A stretch of DNA of 51,010 nucleotides, taken from positions 1 through 51,010 of the forward strand of contig CAYZIL010000017.1 of assembly GCA_964478515.1 (NCBI GenBank), read 5' to 3'. The position numbers and the translations under genes were made by a program. Under the pieces are notes generated by a model. That model worked only from the letters and a program-made list of their open reading frames with translations. It was not told where the DNA came from and searched no databases. The DNA is from HGM13233 sp964478515. GTDB taxonomy: Bacteria > Bacillota > Clostridia > Oscillospirales > Ruminococcaceae. Positions 8,285-16,335 of the stretch are shown here, piece after piece. The first letter of the stretch is position 1. Each line of letters begins with the position of its first letter.

Positions 8285-9264
8285 TTTAGGACCTCCTTAT
8301 ATACTCTGAGCACATTTTTGCAGAAGATTGCCTCAATTTCGTCGTCGCTGAAGCCGTCGCGGTGCAGCTGCTGCGACAGCAGCGGCAGTTGCGAGCAGTC
8401 GGTCATTTCCAACTCGCCGGAAATGCCGTCAAAGTCGCTGCCGAGCCCGACGCACTCTATGCCGCCGATTTTTTTGAGATAGGCTGCGTGGCGCGACATA
8501 TCGGCGACGCAGCTGAGTTTGTCGGGGTTGCCGTCGCGCAAAAACGACCCGAAATAGTTTATTCCGGTAACGCCGCCGCGGTTGGCGAGCGCGCGAATCA
8601 TCTCGTCGGTAAGGTTGCGCGGGTGCGAGCACAGCGCGCGCGCGTTGGAGTGGCTGGCCACAAAAGGACCGGTAGTGGCGTCGACAATATCCCAAAAGCC
8701 CCGGTCGGAAAGGTGCGAGACGTCTATAACCACGCCCAGGCGCTGCATTTCGGCAAGCAGTTCGAACCCCTTGGCAGTCAGTCCCTCGTCGGTTACGGCG
8801 GCGGCGCGGTAGTCGCCGTCGGGCTCGGGAATGGTATTGGGCGCCGCCAGCTCGTTGCGGAAATTCCACGTCAGCGTGCTCATGCGCACGCCCATGTCGT
8901 AAAGGGTGCGCAGCTTGTCTGTACTGCCCTCGTAAACGGCGCCTTCCTCAACGCTCAGCAGCGCCGAAATGCGGCCGCTATTATCATTTTCTATAATATC
9001 ATCATAGGTGCGTACTTGTCCAATATAGGGGCTGTTTTTTTCTATTTCGCGCGCAAAGCGGTCAGCCATGGCCACGCAGTCGTCAAACGGGTGAAGATTG
9101 CGGCCCAATTTGATAAACAGCGCAAAGTTTTGCAGCATATAGCCGCCGCGCTGCATTTTTTTGATGTCGATAGCCAGTTCATTTTCAAAAAGCTGCGCCT
9201 CGGGGTGAAAATTGTACAGTTCGGACATGGTGTCGCAGTGCATATCTGCCGCTTTGAAGGTCAT
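8281..9264 (-). CDS. Membrane-dipeptidase family (M19) dipeptidase
   Basis: The ATG at 9264 follows AAAGGAGA and is preferred to the upstream frame start. 327 residues. Zinc ligands of family M19 (renal dipeptidase) are visible: H-C-D in D-M-H-C-D-T, Glu in S-V-E-E-G-A-V, His in D-V-S-H-L-S-D, His in A-S-H-S-N-A-R, and Asp in G-L-G-S-D-F-D-G. The family cuts dipeptides, often with a D-residue at the C-terminal position, and can open beta-lactam-like bonds. No signal peptide, so cytoplasmic. It sits between the Opp transporter and the beta-lactamase-like gene, a good place to process imported peptides. Confidence 0.9.
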   Translation of the reverse strand: MTFKAADMHCDTMSELYNFHPEAQLFENELAIDIKKMQRGGYMLQNFALFIKLGRNLHPFDDCVAMADRFAREIEKNSPYIGQVRTYDDIIENDNSGRISALLSVEEGAVYEGSTDKLRTLYDMGVRMSTLTWNFRNELAAPNTIPEPDGDYRAAAVTDEGLTAKGFELLAEMQRLGVVIDVSHLSDRGFWDIVDATTGPFVASHSNARALCSHPRNLTDEMIRALANRGGVTGINYFGSFLRDGNPDKLSCVADMSRHAAYLKKIGGIECVGLGSDFDGISGELEMTDCSQLPLLSQQLHRDGFSDDEIEAIFCKNVLRVYKEVLK

Positions 9265-9287
9265 ATATTGTCTCCTTTGCCGCAAAC

Positions 9288-9308
9288 GCCGCCCGCAAAG
9301 CGGGCGGC
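9288..9308 (-). other. Intercistronic hairpin between oppF and the dipeptidase gene
   Basis: Perfect nine-base-pair GC-rich stem with an AAA/TTT loop. No T-tract follows, so it is more likely an mRNA-stabilising or processing hairpin than a terminator. Confidence 0.45.
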
Positions 9309-9329
9309 AGAGAAATGCGGGTAATTAAT

Positions 9330-10262
9330 TTATTTGAGCTGCGCTTTCATGCGCGCGGCCTCAGAGTCGTCGCAGAGCACAAAATGGCCGGGCTCAATCT
9401 CCCGCCAGGTCGGCTTGTAGCCGGAGCGGGTGGCGTCGTCGTCGTTGTAGACGAGCAGCTTTTTGTTTTTCTCGCGGTGCGGGTCGGCCATGGGTATTGC
9501 CGACAGCAGCGCCTTGGTGTAGTCGTGCAGCGGGTTGCGGAAAAGCTTTTCCGTCGGCGCCAGCTCAACTATTACGCCGCGGTTGATAACGGCGATGCGG
9601 TCGCTGATAAAGCGCATTACTGACAAATCGTGGGCGATGAACAGGTAGGTAAGACCGTGCTCGTTTTGCAGTCTTTCCAAAAGATTGAGCACCTGCGCGC
9701 GCACCGAAACGTCCAGCGCCGAAATGGGCTCGTCGGCGACAATAAACTCGGGGTTCATTATCAGCGACCTGGCAATGCCGATGCGCTGGCGCTGGCCGCC
9801 GGAAAATTCGTGCGGGAAGCGGCTGGCGTATTCCGGCAGCAAGCCGACGTCCAGCAGTGCTTTTTCCACTGCCGCCGAGCGTTCGGCGGGCGTCAGGTGG
9901 TCCTGGTTGAGCAGACCTTCCGAAACGATATAGTCGACCTTGGCGCGCTCGTTGAGCGACGCCATCGGGTCTTGAAATATCATCTGTATTTTGCGGGTGA
10001 GCTCGGTGTCTTTTTCGCGCGACAGTTCACCGCTTATCTTTTCGCCGTCGTAAAATATTTCACCGGCGGCGGGCTCGTGGATGCGCATTATGGTGCGGCC
10101 GATAGTCGTTTTGCCGCTGCCGGACTCGCCCACCAGGCCGAAGGTTTCGCCGCGATAGATGTCAAAACTGACATTGTTGACGGCGGTAAAGCTGTGGCGG
10201 CGTGTGCCGAACTTCACGGTGAGGTTTTTGACCTCGAGCAGTTTTTTGGCGTTGTCTGTCAT
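9330..10262 (-). CDS. oppF: Oligopeptide ABC transporter ATP-binding protein OppF
   Basis: 310 residues. Walker A G-E-S-G-S-G-K-T-T near residue 41, signature F-S-G-G-Q-R-Q-R near 150, Walker B V-A-D-E-P near 172 and switch histidine A-H-D near 206 are all intact. The C-terminal extension with N-P-L-H-D-Y-T-K-A-L-L is the oligopeptide-type domain (oligo_HPY). Partner of OppD; the two hydrolyse ATP to drive OppBC. The start codon overlaps the oppD stop by four bases. Substrate range is not set by this subunit. Confidence 0.9.
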   Translation of the reverse strand: MTDNAKKLLEVKNLTVKFGTRRHSFTAVNNVSFDIYRGETFGLVGESGSGKTTIGRTIMRIHEPAAGEIFYDGEKISGELSREKDTELTRKIQMIFQDPMASLNERAKVDYIVSEGLLNQDHLTPAERSAAVEKALLDVGLLPEYASRFPHEFSGGQRQRIGIARSLIMNPEFIVADEPISALDVSVRAQVLNLLERLQNEHGLTYLFIAHDLSVMRFISDRIAVINRGVIVELAPTEKLFRNPLHDYTKALLSAIPMADPHREKNKKLLVYNDDDATRSGYKPTWREIEPGHFVLCDDSEAARMKAQLK

Positions 10263-11296
10263 TGCTCAAGTCCCTCCCTGATGCGGGCTATGGCCGCCGG
10301 TGGCTCTACTTTGGGCGCGCGCGGGTCCAACAGCCAGGTGCGCGCAAAATGAGTTTCGCTGACCTTGAACAGCGGCGGACGCTCCACGAAGTCGATGTTG
10401 AGCGCGTGCGGGTTGCGCGGCGCGAAAGCATCGCCCTCTATGTCGGCAAAAAGGTTGGGCGGCGCGCCGGCTATTGAATACAGCTCCTTGCCGCGGCTGC
10501 TCAGCTGCGGCAGACTGGACAACAGCGCCCAGGTGTAGGGGTGGCGCGGGTCGTAGAATATTTCCTCGCAGCTGCCGTACTCGACAATATCGCCGGCGTA
10601 CATAACGGCGACGCGGTCCGCGACGTTGGCGACTACGCCGAGGTCGTGGGTGATAAACAGTATTGTAAGGTGGTACTTTTCCTTCAGCCCGCGCAGCAGC
10701 TCGAGTATTTGCGCTTGTATGGTGACGTCGAGCGCCGTCGTCGGCTCGTCGCAAATTAGTATTTTCGGGTCGCAGGCGAGCGCTATTGCAATGACCACGC
10801 GCTGGCGCATGCCGCCGGAAAATTCGTGCGGGTACTGCTTGCGGCGGTGCGCGGCGTCCTCTATGCCGACGTCGTCGAGCAGCTGTTCGACCAGCTCGGT
10901 CGCCTGGGCCTTGCTGACGTCGCGGTGCAGCAGCGCCGCTTCGGCTATCTGGTCGCCGACTGTTTTCAGCGGGTTTAGCGAGGTCATAGGGTCCTGCATA
11001 ATCATGGCGATTTCGCCGCCGCGCAGCTTCAGCCACTGCTTTTCGCTTTTGTAGGCGGCCAGGTCTTCATCCTTGTAAATTATTGAGCCGCTCTCAATAT
11101 AGCCGTTGCGGTCGTTGAGACCGAGCAGCGTTTTCATGAAGACGGATTTGCCGCAGCCGGACTCGCCGACAATAGCCATGCTCTCGCCGCGGGTAATGTC
11201 CAGCGACACGCCGCGCAGCGCGCGCAGCGTGCGCCCGCGCAGGTCGAACTTAAAATTAAGGTCTTTAACGGAAAGGATGGTATCCTGTTTTTTCAT
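10259..11296 (-). CDS. oppD: Oligopeptide ABC transporter ATP-binding protein OppD
   Basis: 345 residues. Walker A G-E-S-G-C-G-K-S near residue 43, signature F-S-G-G-M-R-Q-R near 160, Walker B I-C-D-E-P near 181 and H-loop T-H-D near 215 are present. The C-terminal oligo_HPY-type extension has the P-R-H-P-Y-T-W-A-L-L motif; the very C-terminus lacks the usual cluster of four iron-binding cysteines found in some OppD proteins. It follows oppC by 12 bases and is translationally coupled to oppF. Confidence 0.9.
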   Translation of the reverse strand: MKKQDTILSVKDLNFKFDLRGRTLRALRGVSLDITRGESMAIVGESGCGKSVFMKTLLGLNDRNGYIESGSIIYKDEDLAAYKSEKQWLKLRGGEIAMIMQDPMTSLNPLKTVGDQIAEAALLHRDVSKAQATELVEQLLDDVGIEDAAHRRKQYPHEFSGGMRQRVVIAIALACDPKILICDEPTTALDVTIQAQILELLRGLKEKYHLTILFITHDLGVVANVADRVAVMYAGDIVEYGSCEEIFYDPRHPYTWALLSSLPQLSSRGKELYSIAGAPPNLFADIEGDAFAPRNPHALNIDFVERPPLFKVSETHFARTWLLDPRAPKVEPPAAIARIREGLEQ

Positions 11297-11308
11297 AACC
11301 GTCCCCCC

Positions 11309-12307
11309 TTATATGTGGTTCTTCGGGTCGGCGGCGTCGGAAAAGGCGTTGCCGACTATATAGAACGAAATTGTCACGACCGACAGCACAATAGTCGGGT
11401 AGATAAGCTGGTAGCGCAGCGACGGGTTCATCATCAGCTTGCGGCCGACGTTTATCAGGTTGCCGAGGCTCGGCACCGACGCCGGCAGTCCCAGGCCGAT
11501 GTAGGTGATAAACACCTCGCTGCCGATGGCGGCGGGGATTGACAGCGCCATGCGCAGCATAATTACCGACACAAGGTAGGGCAGCAGGTTGCGCACTATA
11601 ATGCGGTAAACCGGCGTACCCAAACAGCGCGAGGCCAGGTTGTAGTCGCGGTCGCGAATTATTACTATTTGGTTGCGCACAAAGCGCGCCATGCCTATCC
11701 AGCCCGTCAAAGACAGCGCAAAGATGATTGTGCCGACGCCGGCGTCCATTATCATGGCGACAATTATCAGTATCAGCGTCGTCGGCACATTGTCGAGCAG
11801 GTTGTAAAGCTCGGTAAGAATGCCGTCCAGCTGGCGCACATAGCCCCAAAGCACGCCGACAATTATGCCGACAACTGCCTCTATACAGGCGACGGCGAAG
11901 CCGATGAGCAGCGAGGTGCGCGTTGCCGACCACAGCCGCGACCAGAGGTCCTGACCGATTTCGTTAGTACCCAGCCAGAAAGTCGAGTTGGGCTGCACAT
12001 TGCGCAGCGGCAGACCGGTTGCGGCGTCGTTGTTGACGATGTTGGCGTCAAACTGCCCAGGCAAGTAGGGCTGAATGAAAGTGAAAAGCACCAGCGCGAA
12101 CACCACCCACAGCAGTATCAGCGCGACCTTGTTCTTTTTGAATGTCTGCAGCGTGCTGCTCCAGTACGAGTAGTTGCTGTAGGCGGTTTTCTCGGCCCGG
12201 TTGGGGTCGTACTCGGCAAACTTAAAGGCCTTTTCGTCGCTCAAGCGAGCCTTGGTGTGCTCGTTAATGCTCTCGCCCAGCTCGTCTGCCTTGTGGTATT
12301 TCAACAT
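11309..12307 (-). CDS. oppC: Oligopeptide ABC transporter permease OppC
   Basis: 332 residues. A cytoplasmic N-terminal tail of about 60 residues precedes the first helix (V-A-L-I-L-L-W-V-V-F), as in OppC. The periplasmic loop carries W-L-G-T-N-E-I-G-Q-D-L-W-S-R, a strong OppC/DppC signature, and the EAA loop reads A-S-R-C-L-G-T-P. About six membrane segments. The start codon overlaps the oppB stop (TGATG). It forms the channel with OppB. Confidence 0.9.
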   Translation of the reverse strand: MLKYHKADELGESINEHTKARLSDEKAFKFAEYDPNRAEKTAYSNYSYWSSTLQTFKKNKVALILLWVVFALVLFTFIQPYLPGQFDANIVNNDAATGLPLRNVQPNSTFWLGTNEIGQDLWSRLWSATRTSLLIGFAVACIEAVVGIIVGVLWGYVRQLDGILTELYNLLDNVPTTLILIIVAMIMDAGVGTIIFALSLTGWIGMARFVRNQIVIIRDRDYNLASRCLGTPVYRIIVRNLLPYLVSVIMLRMALSIPAAIGSEVFITYIGLGLPASVPSLGNLINVGRKLMMNPSLRYQLIYPTIVLSVVTISFYIVGNAFSDAADPKNHI

Positions 12308-13248
12308 CAGCGCTTACCTCCTTTGCGAACCAGTGAAATGCGCGGGTCGATAGCGACCATCAGCAAATCGCCGAGGATAAGGCCGATAACACCGACTGTC
12401 GCGTAAAGAACGACGATAGCCTGTACCATCGTATTGTCCTGTTTTTTAATTACGTCCACCAGCAACCCGCCCATACCGGGTATACTGTAGAGCGACTCTA
12501 TATATATTGAGCCGATAACCGTGTTGAGAAACGAGGTTGGTATATATTGAGCCATTGGCACAAAGGCGTTGCGGAACAGGTGGCGGAACATTATCTGCCG
12601 CTCCGAAAGACCCTTGGCGCGCGCGAGCAGTACATAGTCTTTAGTACTCTGGTCGACCATGTACCGGCGCAGCCACATGGCATAGTAAGCGATGTTGCCC
12701 AGTGCCATTGAGAACACTGGCAGTATCCACGAGGATATTTTGTCGGCGTTGAACAGCAGGGAGATGCCGAAAAGTTTGGTGCCGTACATTTGGATGAAAA
12801 GATAATAGACGGCCGCCGGCACCGCCTCAATAAAGACGATAAAGCCGGTTCCGAAGCGGTCGAACCAGCCGCCTTTTTTGCGCGCCATCAGCGTGCCCAT
12901 AGGTAGGCCGACAATTAGCGCGACGAGCAAAGACAGCGAGCCGAGTTTGACCGAAATAGGTATTTTGGGCGCGAGAATTTTAGTTACCGCCACATTGTCG
13001 CGGTAGACGTAAGAGGTGCCGAGATCGCCGTGCAGGGCGCTTTTGAAAAAGTTGAAAAGCTGTTCATACATCGGGTCGTTGAGCCCGAGTACTTCCAGAC
13101 GGCCCTGTATCTGCGCGTCGCTCAGCTTGTCGATGTTGGAGAAATAGCCCTCAATCGGCAGCTGACGCAGCAGGATGAACACCACGCTGACGATGATGAT
13201 AAGCGTCAGCAGTGAGCGCAGGGTGCGTTTTGTCAGATATTTAACCAT
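12307..13248 (-). CDS. oppB: Oligopeptide ABC transporter permease OppB
   Basis: The ATG at 13248 is preferred over a GTG six bases upstream because GGAG is correctly spaced. 313 residues with six predicted membrane helices, an N-terminal Y-L-T-K-R-T-L-R-S segment typical of OppB, an EAA loop containing A-R-A-K-G-L-S, and the late G-S-I-Y-I-E-S-L-Y-S-I-P-G-M-G-G motif. It is separated from oppA by 132 bases that include a hairpin. Confidence 0.9.
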   Translation of the reverse strand: MVKYLTKRTLRSLLTLIIIVSVVFILLRQLPIEGYFSNIDKLSDAQIQGRLEVLGLNDPMYEQLFNFFKSALHGDLGTSYVYRDNVAVTKILAPKIPISVKLGSLSLLVALIVGLPMGTLMARKKGGWFDRFGTGFIVFIEAVPAAVYYLFIQMYGTKLFGISLLFNADKISSWILPVFSMALGNIAYYAMWLRRYMVDQSTKDYVLLARAKGLSERQIMFRHLFRNAFVPMAQYIPTSFLNTVIGSIYIESLYSIPGMGGLLVDVIKKQDNTMVQAIVVLYATVGVIGLILGDLLMVAIDPRISLVRKGGKR

Positions 13249-13304
13249 ATACACTCCGAAGACTTTATTGCCGTATTACGGCCGCGGGCAAAAGATAATA
13301 AGAA

Positions 13305-13335
13305 CTGCTCCCGCAGGCGGGGCCTGCGGGAGCAG
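13305..13335 (-). terminator. Hairpin between oppA and oppB, partial terminator
   Basis: A perfect 13-base-pair stem with a five-base loop, followed on the minus strand by a loose T-rich stretch (TTCTTATTATCTTTT). Such a hairpin commonly lets part of transcription through, giving more binding protein than transporter. Confidence 0.6.
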
Positions 13336-13380
13336 ACTTGAACTCAGTTCCCCAAGCCGGAAATGGCGCGAACGGCTATT

Positions 13381-15264
13381 TTATGCCGCAGCTTCCCATT
13401 CGGCTCTGTAGCTGTCGTAATCCGCCTGCGACAGGAAGTTGTCGCACAGGTGGTGACCCTTCCAGCGCAGTACTGAAACGCCGCAGGAAGCAAACTGACC
13501 CTCGTAGGGGTTGAGTCTGGTGGCCACGTACTGATCTTCAACGCTGATGGTATAAGGAATGACGATAGCGTTTTCAATCAAGCTCGCCTCGGCCTCGGCA
13601 AACAGGCTGTAGCGCAGCGTCATGTCGGACGCCTCGCCGACGGCCTCTTCGACCTTGGCGAGGTAGGCGCTGACAATGGCCTGGACCTCGGCGGAGTCAG
13701 AGGTGTCCATAAAGTTGTAGTTGTTGTCGACGCCGAATGGATCGGTAAAGGTCAGCGGGTCAATAAAGTCGGCGCCGTAGTTGCACTTTTGCATGGCATA
13801 GTTGCCGTTGCGGCGCGTGTTGGACAAGAAGCCCGTCGCCTCGAAACCGATGGGGATGATGTCGATAAAGTCGCTGCCCAGCAGACCCTCAAGCTGCTGC
13901 TCGAGCAGGATGGTCTCCTGCTCCCAGGAAGCCATGTCGATGCGGTAGTTTACCGGAACCTTAATCGGGAACGTGCAGCCGGCAGCGGTCAGCTCCTCAA
14001 TAGCGGCGTCGCGGTAGGAGACAGCGGCGTCCTCGTCGTAGAAGCAGGCGGAGATGTTGCTGAAGGCGTCCATGTCGCTGTAGTCAACACCGTCGGCCGA
14101 GCAGAAGGTAGCCGGTACTATTGTGTTTTGAATGTAGTTTTCGGTGTCGTTGGGAACGAGCGCCGACGCGGAGTAGACGCGGTCAAAAGCGGACATTATC
14201 GCGTGGCGGAAGTTGCTGTTGTTGACAGCTATGCGCCAGTTGTCGGGCTCATACTGCGCGTCAAACTGCGGGTCGAAGTTGAGGCAGTAGAAGTAGCTGT
14301 AGTCGACCGCGGGACGGCTGGTGCTGACATAATCGCTGTTGTTGGCGAGCCAGTCGTCAATAATGTCGTTGTCGAGCGTGGCATAGTCTACCTCGCCGCG
14401 CAGAACCATCTCGGGCGCGAGTATGGCGGCCTCGGCGTTGTAGGTTTCCTCAACGCGGGTAATAAATATGTTGTCGGCGTCCCAGTTGTTCTCGTTTTTG
14501 ACGTAGACGTGTTTTACCTGGGGCTCATACTCGCTGAGTATGTAGGAGCCGCAGTAATACATTTTGTCGTTGGCGGTGCCGAAGTCGGCGCCCAGCTCTT
14601 CAAGCTGCGGGCCGTAAGCCGGCATGAAGCAGACGTAGGTGAGCATTGAAAGGAAATAGGGGGCCGAATTTTCCAGCGTGTATTCAAGGGTGTAATCGCC
14701 AACAGCCTTAACGCCGACGTCGTCGAAAGATACCTCGTCGACCGGGTCAATGGCCTCGCCGTCGCTGTCGGTAGTAAGAGTACCGCCCTCGCTGATGAGC
14801 ATATAATAATCGTAATCATAATATGCCTCGGCGTTTTTGACGGCCAGCATCAGCGGGTAGTTGTTGCCGCTGTCATATTCAGCAGTAAGGCAGTATTTGG
14901 CGGCGTCAACAAAGTCCTGAGCGGTGAGCTCGGCTATTTCGTTGCCCTGGTAGTCATACCACTTGACACCCTCACGCAGCGTGAAAGTCCACACGGTATA
15001 GTCGTCGTTGTGCTCCCAGGAAGTCGCGAGCGCGGGCAGCAGTTCCTCGCCGTAGGAATCGAACTCTACGAGAGTGTCAATGCAGTTGGCGCCGACTTGC
15101 TGGTCGACTGTGTTGCCGGTAGTCAGGTAATTCAGTGACGAAACTTCGCCTGCGTACAGCGTGCGTAGTGTGGTGTCGTCCGAATAGTCCTCGCCGGAGC
15201 CGCCGCAGGCGACCAGAGTGAAGACCAGGGCGACACACAGCAGAATTGAGATGACTCTTTTCAT
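13381..15264 (-). CDS. oppA: Oligopeptide-binding lipoprotein OppA
   Basis: 627 residues of solute-binding protein family 5. Lipoprotein signal peptide with the lipobox L-V-A-C (Cys20), then an acidic linker. The usual early segment L-N-Y-L-T and the W-T-F-T-L-R-E-G-V-K-W-Y-D stretch near residue 105 are typical of OppA/DppA. At 627 residues it is long for the family, as common in Clostridia. It would be tethered outside the membrane and deliver peptides to OppBC. It has its own promoter upstream, besides read-through from the serine hydrolase gene before it. Ligand cannot be inferred from sequence alone; context suggests cell-wall or D-amino-acid peptides. Confidence 0.9.
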   Translation of the reverse strand: MKRVISILLCVALVFTLVACGGSGEDYSDDTTLRTLYAGEVSSLNYLTTGNTVDQQVGANCIDTLVEFDSYGEELLPALATSWEHNDDYTVWTFTLREGVKWYDYQGNEIAELTAQDFVDAAKYCLTAEYDSGNNYPLMLAVKNAEAYYDYDYYMLISEGGTLTTDSDGEAIDPVDEVSFDDVGVKAVGDYTLEYTLENSAPYFLSMLTYVCFMPAYGPQLEELGADFGTANDKMYYCGSYILSEYEPQVKHVYVKNENNWDADNIFITRVEETYNAEAAILAPEMVLRGEVDYATLDNDIIDDWLANNSDYVSTSRPAVDYSYFYCLNFDPQFDAQYEPDNWRIAVNNSNFRHAIMSAFDRVYSASALVPNDTENYIQNTIVPATFCSADGVDYSDMDAFSNISACFYDEDAAVSYRDAAIEELTAAGCTFPIKVPVNYRIDMASWEQETILLEQQLEGLLGSDFIDIIPIGFEATGFLSNTRRNGNYAMQKCNYGADFIDPLTFTDPFGVDNNYNFMDTSDSAEVQAIVSAYLAKVEEAVGEASDMTLRYSLFAEAEASLIENAIVIPYTISVEDQYVATRLNPYEGQFASCGVSVLRWKGHHLCDNFLSQADYDSYRAEWEAAA

Positions 15265-15342
15265 TTGTGCCTCCTTTAATATATGTGTGTCTGGCGAATA
15301 TTTTTATGAACACAAAAGCGTTCAAAAAAACTAGTTGTCACA

Positions 15343-15351
15343 ATTATAGCA
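15343..15351 (-). promoter_or_regulatory. Extended -10 promoter for oppA
   Basis: TGC followed by TATAAT on the minus strand (-10 at 15343-15348), about 80 bases before the oppA start. The -35 region is weak (AGTTCA). Confidence 0.55.
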
Positions 15352-15420
15352 TCATTTGCTTAATATGAACTGAAAATTAATCAAATTTTAACACTTTAAT
15401 AAATATATGCTGAAAGTTCC

Positions 15421-16188
15421 TCAACATTCGCTGTCGACAAGCAACTGCCAACTGACGTCCTGAATGACCCGCTCAAACACCGGCACGTCGGTTTTTTCGG
15501 CGCAAAAGCAGGCGATAAACGGTCTTTGCGCGTAGACTATGCCGACATCGTGGCTGACTCCGGTGTCCTCGCCGGTCTTGTGGGCAATTGGCACGGGACG
15601 GTAGCTGTGAATAAAAAACGGCATTTTACCGTTGAGCTTTTGCATTTTTAGAATAGAGAGCATTTCGGTCGCGGCAGCGTCGCCGCGCTGCTCGTCGCGG
15701 TACAAGCGCAAAAAGAATTTTTGGCAGTCGCCGGCACTGACGGTGTTGCGAAGACCGGCGGCGCTGGCGGCAGAGTCGAAAAGCAAGCGGCGCATGCGCG
15801 CCTGGCAGCCGAAACTTTCGGCCGCGGCGTTGACGCGCTCAAGCCCCAGGCGGCGCGTCAGCATGTTTGTCGCGGTGTTGTCGGAAAGTGCAATCATCAG
15901 CCGCACAAGGTCGAGCGCCGTGTAGCGCTCGCCGGGCGTCAGCAGGTTGAGCGCGCCGCAAGAGGGCAGTAACTGGTCCTGACGCAGTTCAAAAAGCTCC
16001 TCGCGCGCCAATTCCCCGTCGGCAAAGGCGGCGAATGCGGCCGCCATGACAAACAGTTTGATTACGCTCGCGGAGTCTACTTGCAAAGCCGGGTTGTACT
16101 CGCAATGTTCGCCGCTGAGCAGGTCGTACCAGCAAAAGCCGACGTTGCCGCTTAAATTTGTGAAGTTATCAAGCAGATTTTCAGTCAA
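15421..16188 (-). CDS. Second signal-less beta-lactamase-like serine hydrolase, TTG start
   Basis: The frame opens after an in-frame stop and its only sensible start is TTG at 16186-16188; the first ATG lies after the catalytic serine. 255 residues. Motifs: S-A-S-V-I-K (S-x-x-K), L-S-D-N (S-D-N) and H-K-T-G-E (K-T-G). The omega loop (F-D-S-A-A-S-A-A) has no glutamate at the Glu166 position, so a class A deacylation mechanism is unlikely. No signal peptide, hence probably cytoplasmic. It is about as divergent from the copy at 7412-8284 as separate subfamilies are. First gene of the peptide-transport block, behind its own promoter. Confidence 0.75.
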   Translation of the reverse strand: MTENLLDNFTNLSGNVGFCWYDLLSGEHCEYNPALQVDSASVIKLFVMAAAFAAFADGELAREELFELRQDQLLPSCGALNLLTPGERYTALDLVRLMIALSDNTATNMLTRRLGLERVNAAAESFGCQARMRRLLFDSAASAAGLRNTVSAGDCQKFFLRLYRDEQRGDAAATEMLSILKMQKLNGKMPFFIHSYRPVPIAHKTGEDTGVSHDVGIVYAQRPFIACFCAEKTDVPVFERVIQDVSWQLLVDSEC

Positions 16189-16258
16189 AACAGCATTATT
16201 CTTTCAGAAAGATTTAATATTACTAAATTATTATTTCATTAAATAAGCGCACGTATTT

Positions 16259-16287
16259 TTGTTATTATACCGCAAACATTGTTAATA
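16259..16287 (+). promoter_or_regulatory. Possible murE promoter
   Basis: TTGTTA and TTAATA separated by 17 bases, about 50 bases before the murE ATG, overlapping the divergent promoter on the other strand. The region is AT-rich, so chance matches are likely. Confidence 0.35.
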
Positions 16288-16292
16288 AGCAA
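16264..16292 (-). promoter_or_regulatory. Promoter for the serine hydrolase-opp block
   Basis: TTGCTT (16287-16292) and TATAAT (16264-16269) 17 bases apart on the minus strand, with a leader of about 70 bases to the TTG start. Confidence 0.6.
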
Positions 16293-16335
16293 AGAAAAAA
16301 TGAATATTTCAAATATTTTAATTTCAGAGGGGCAT

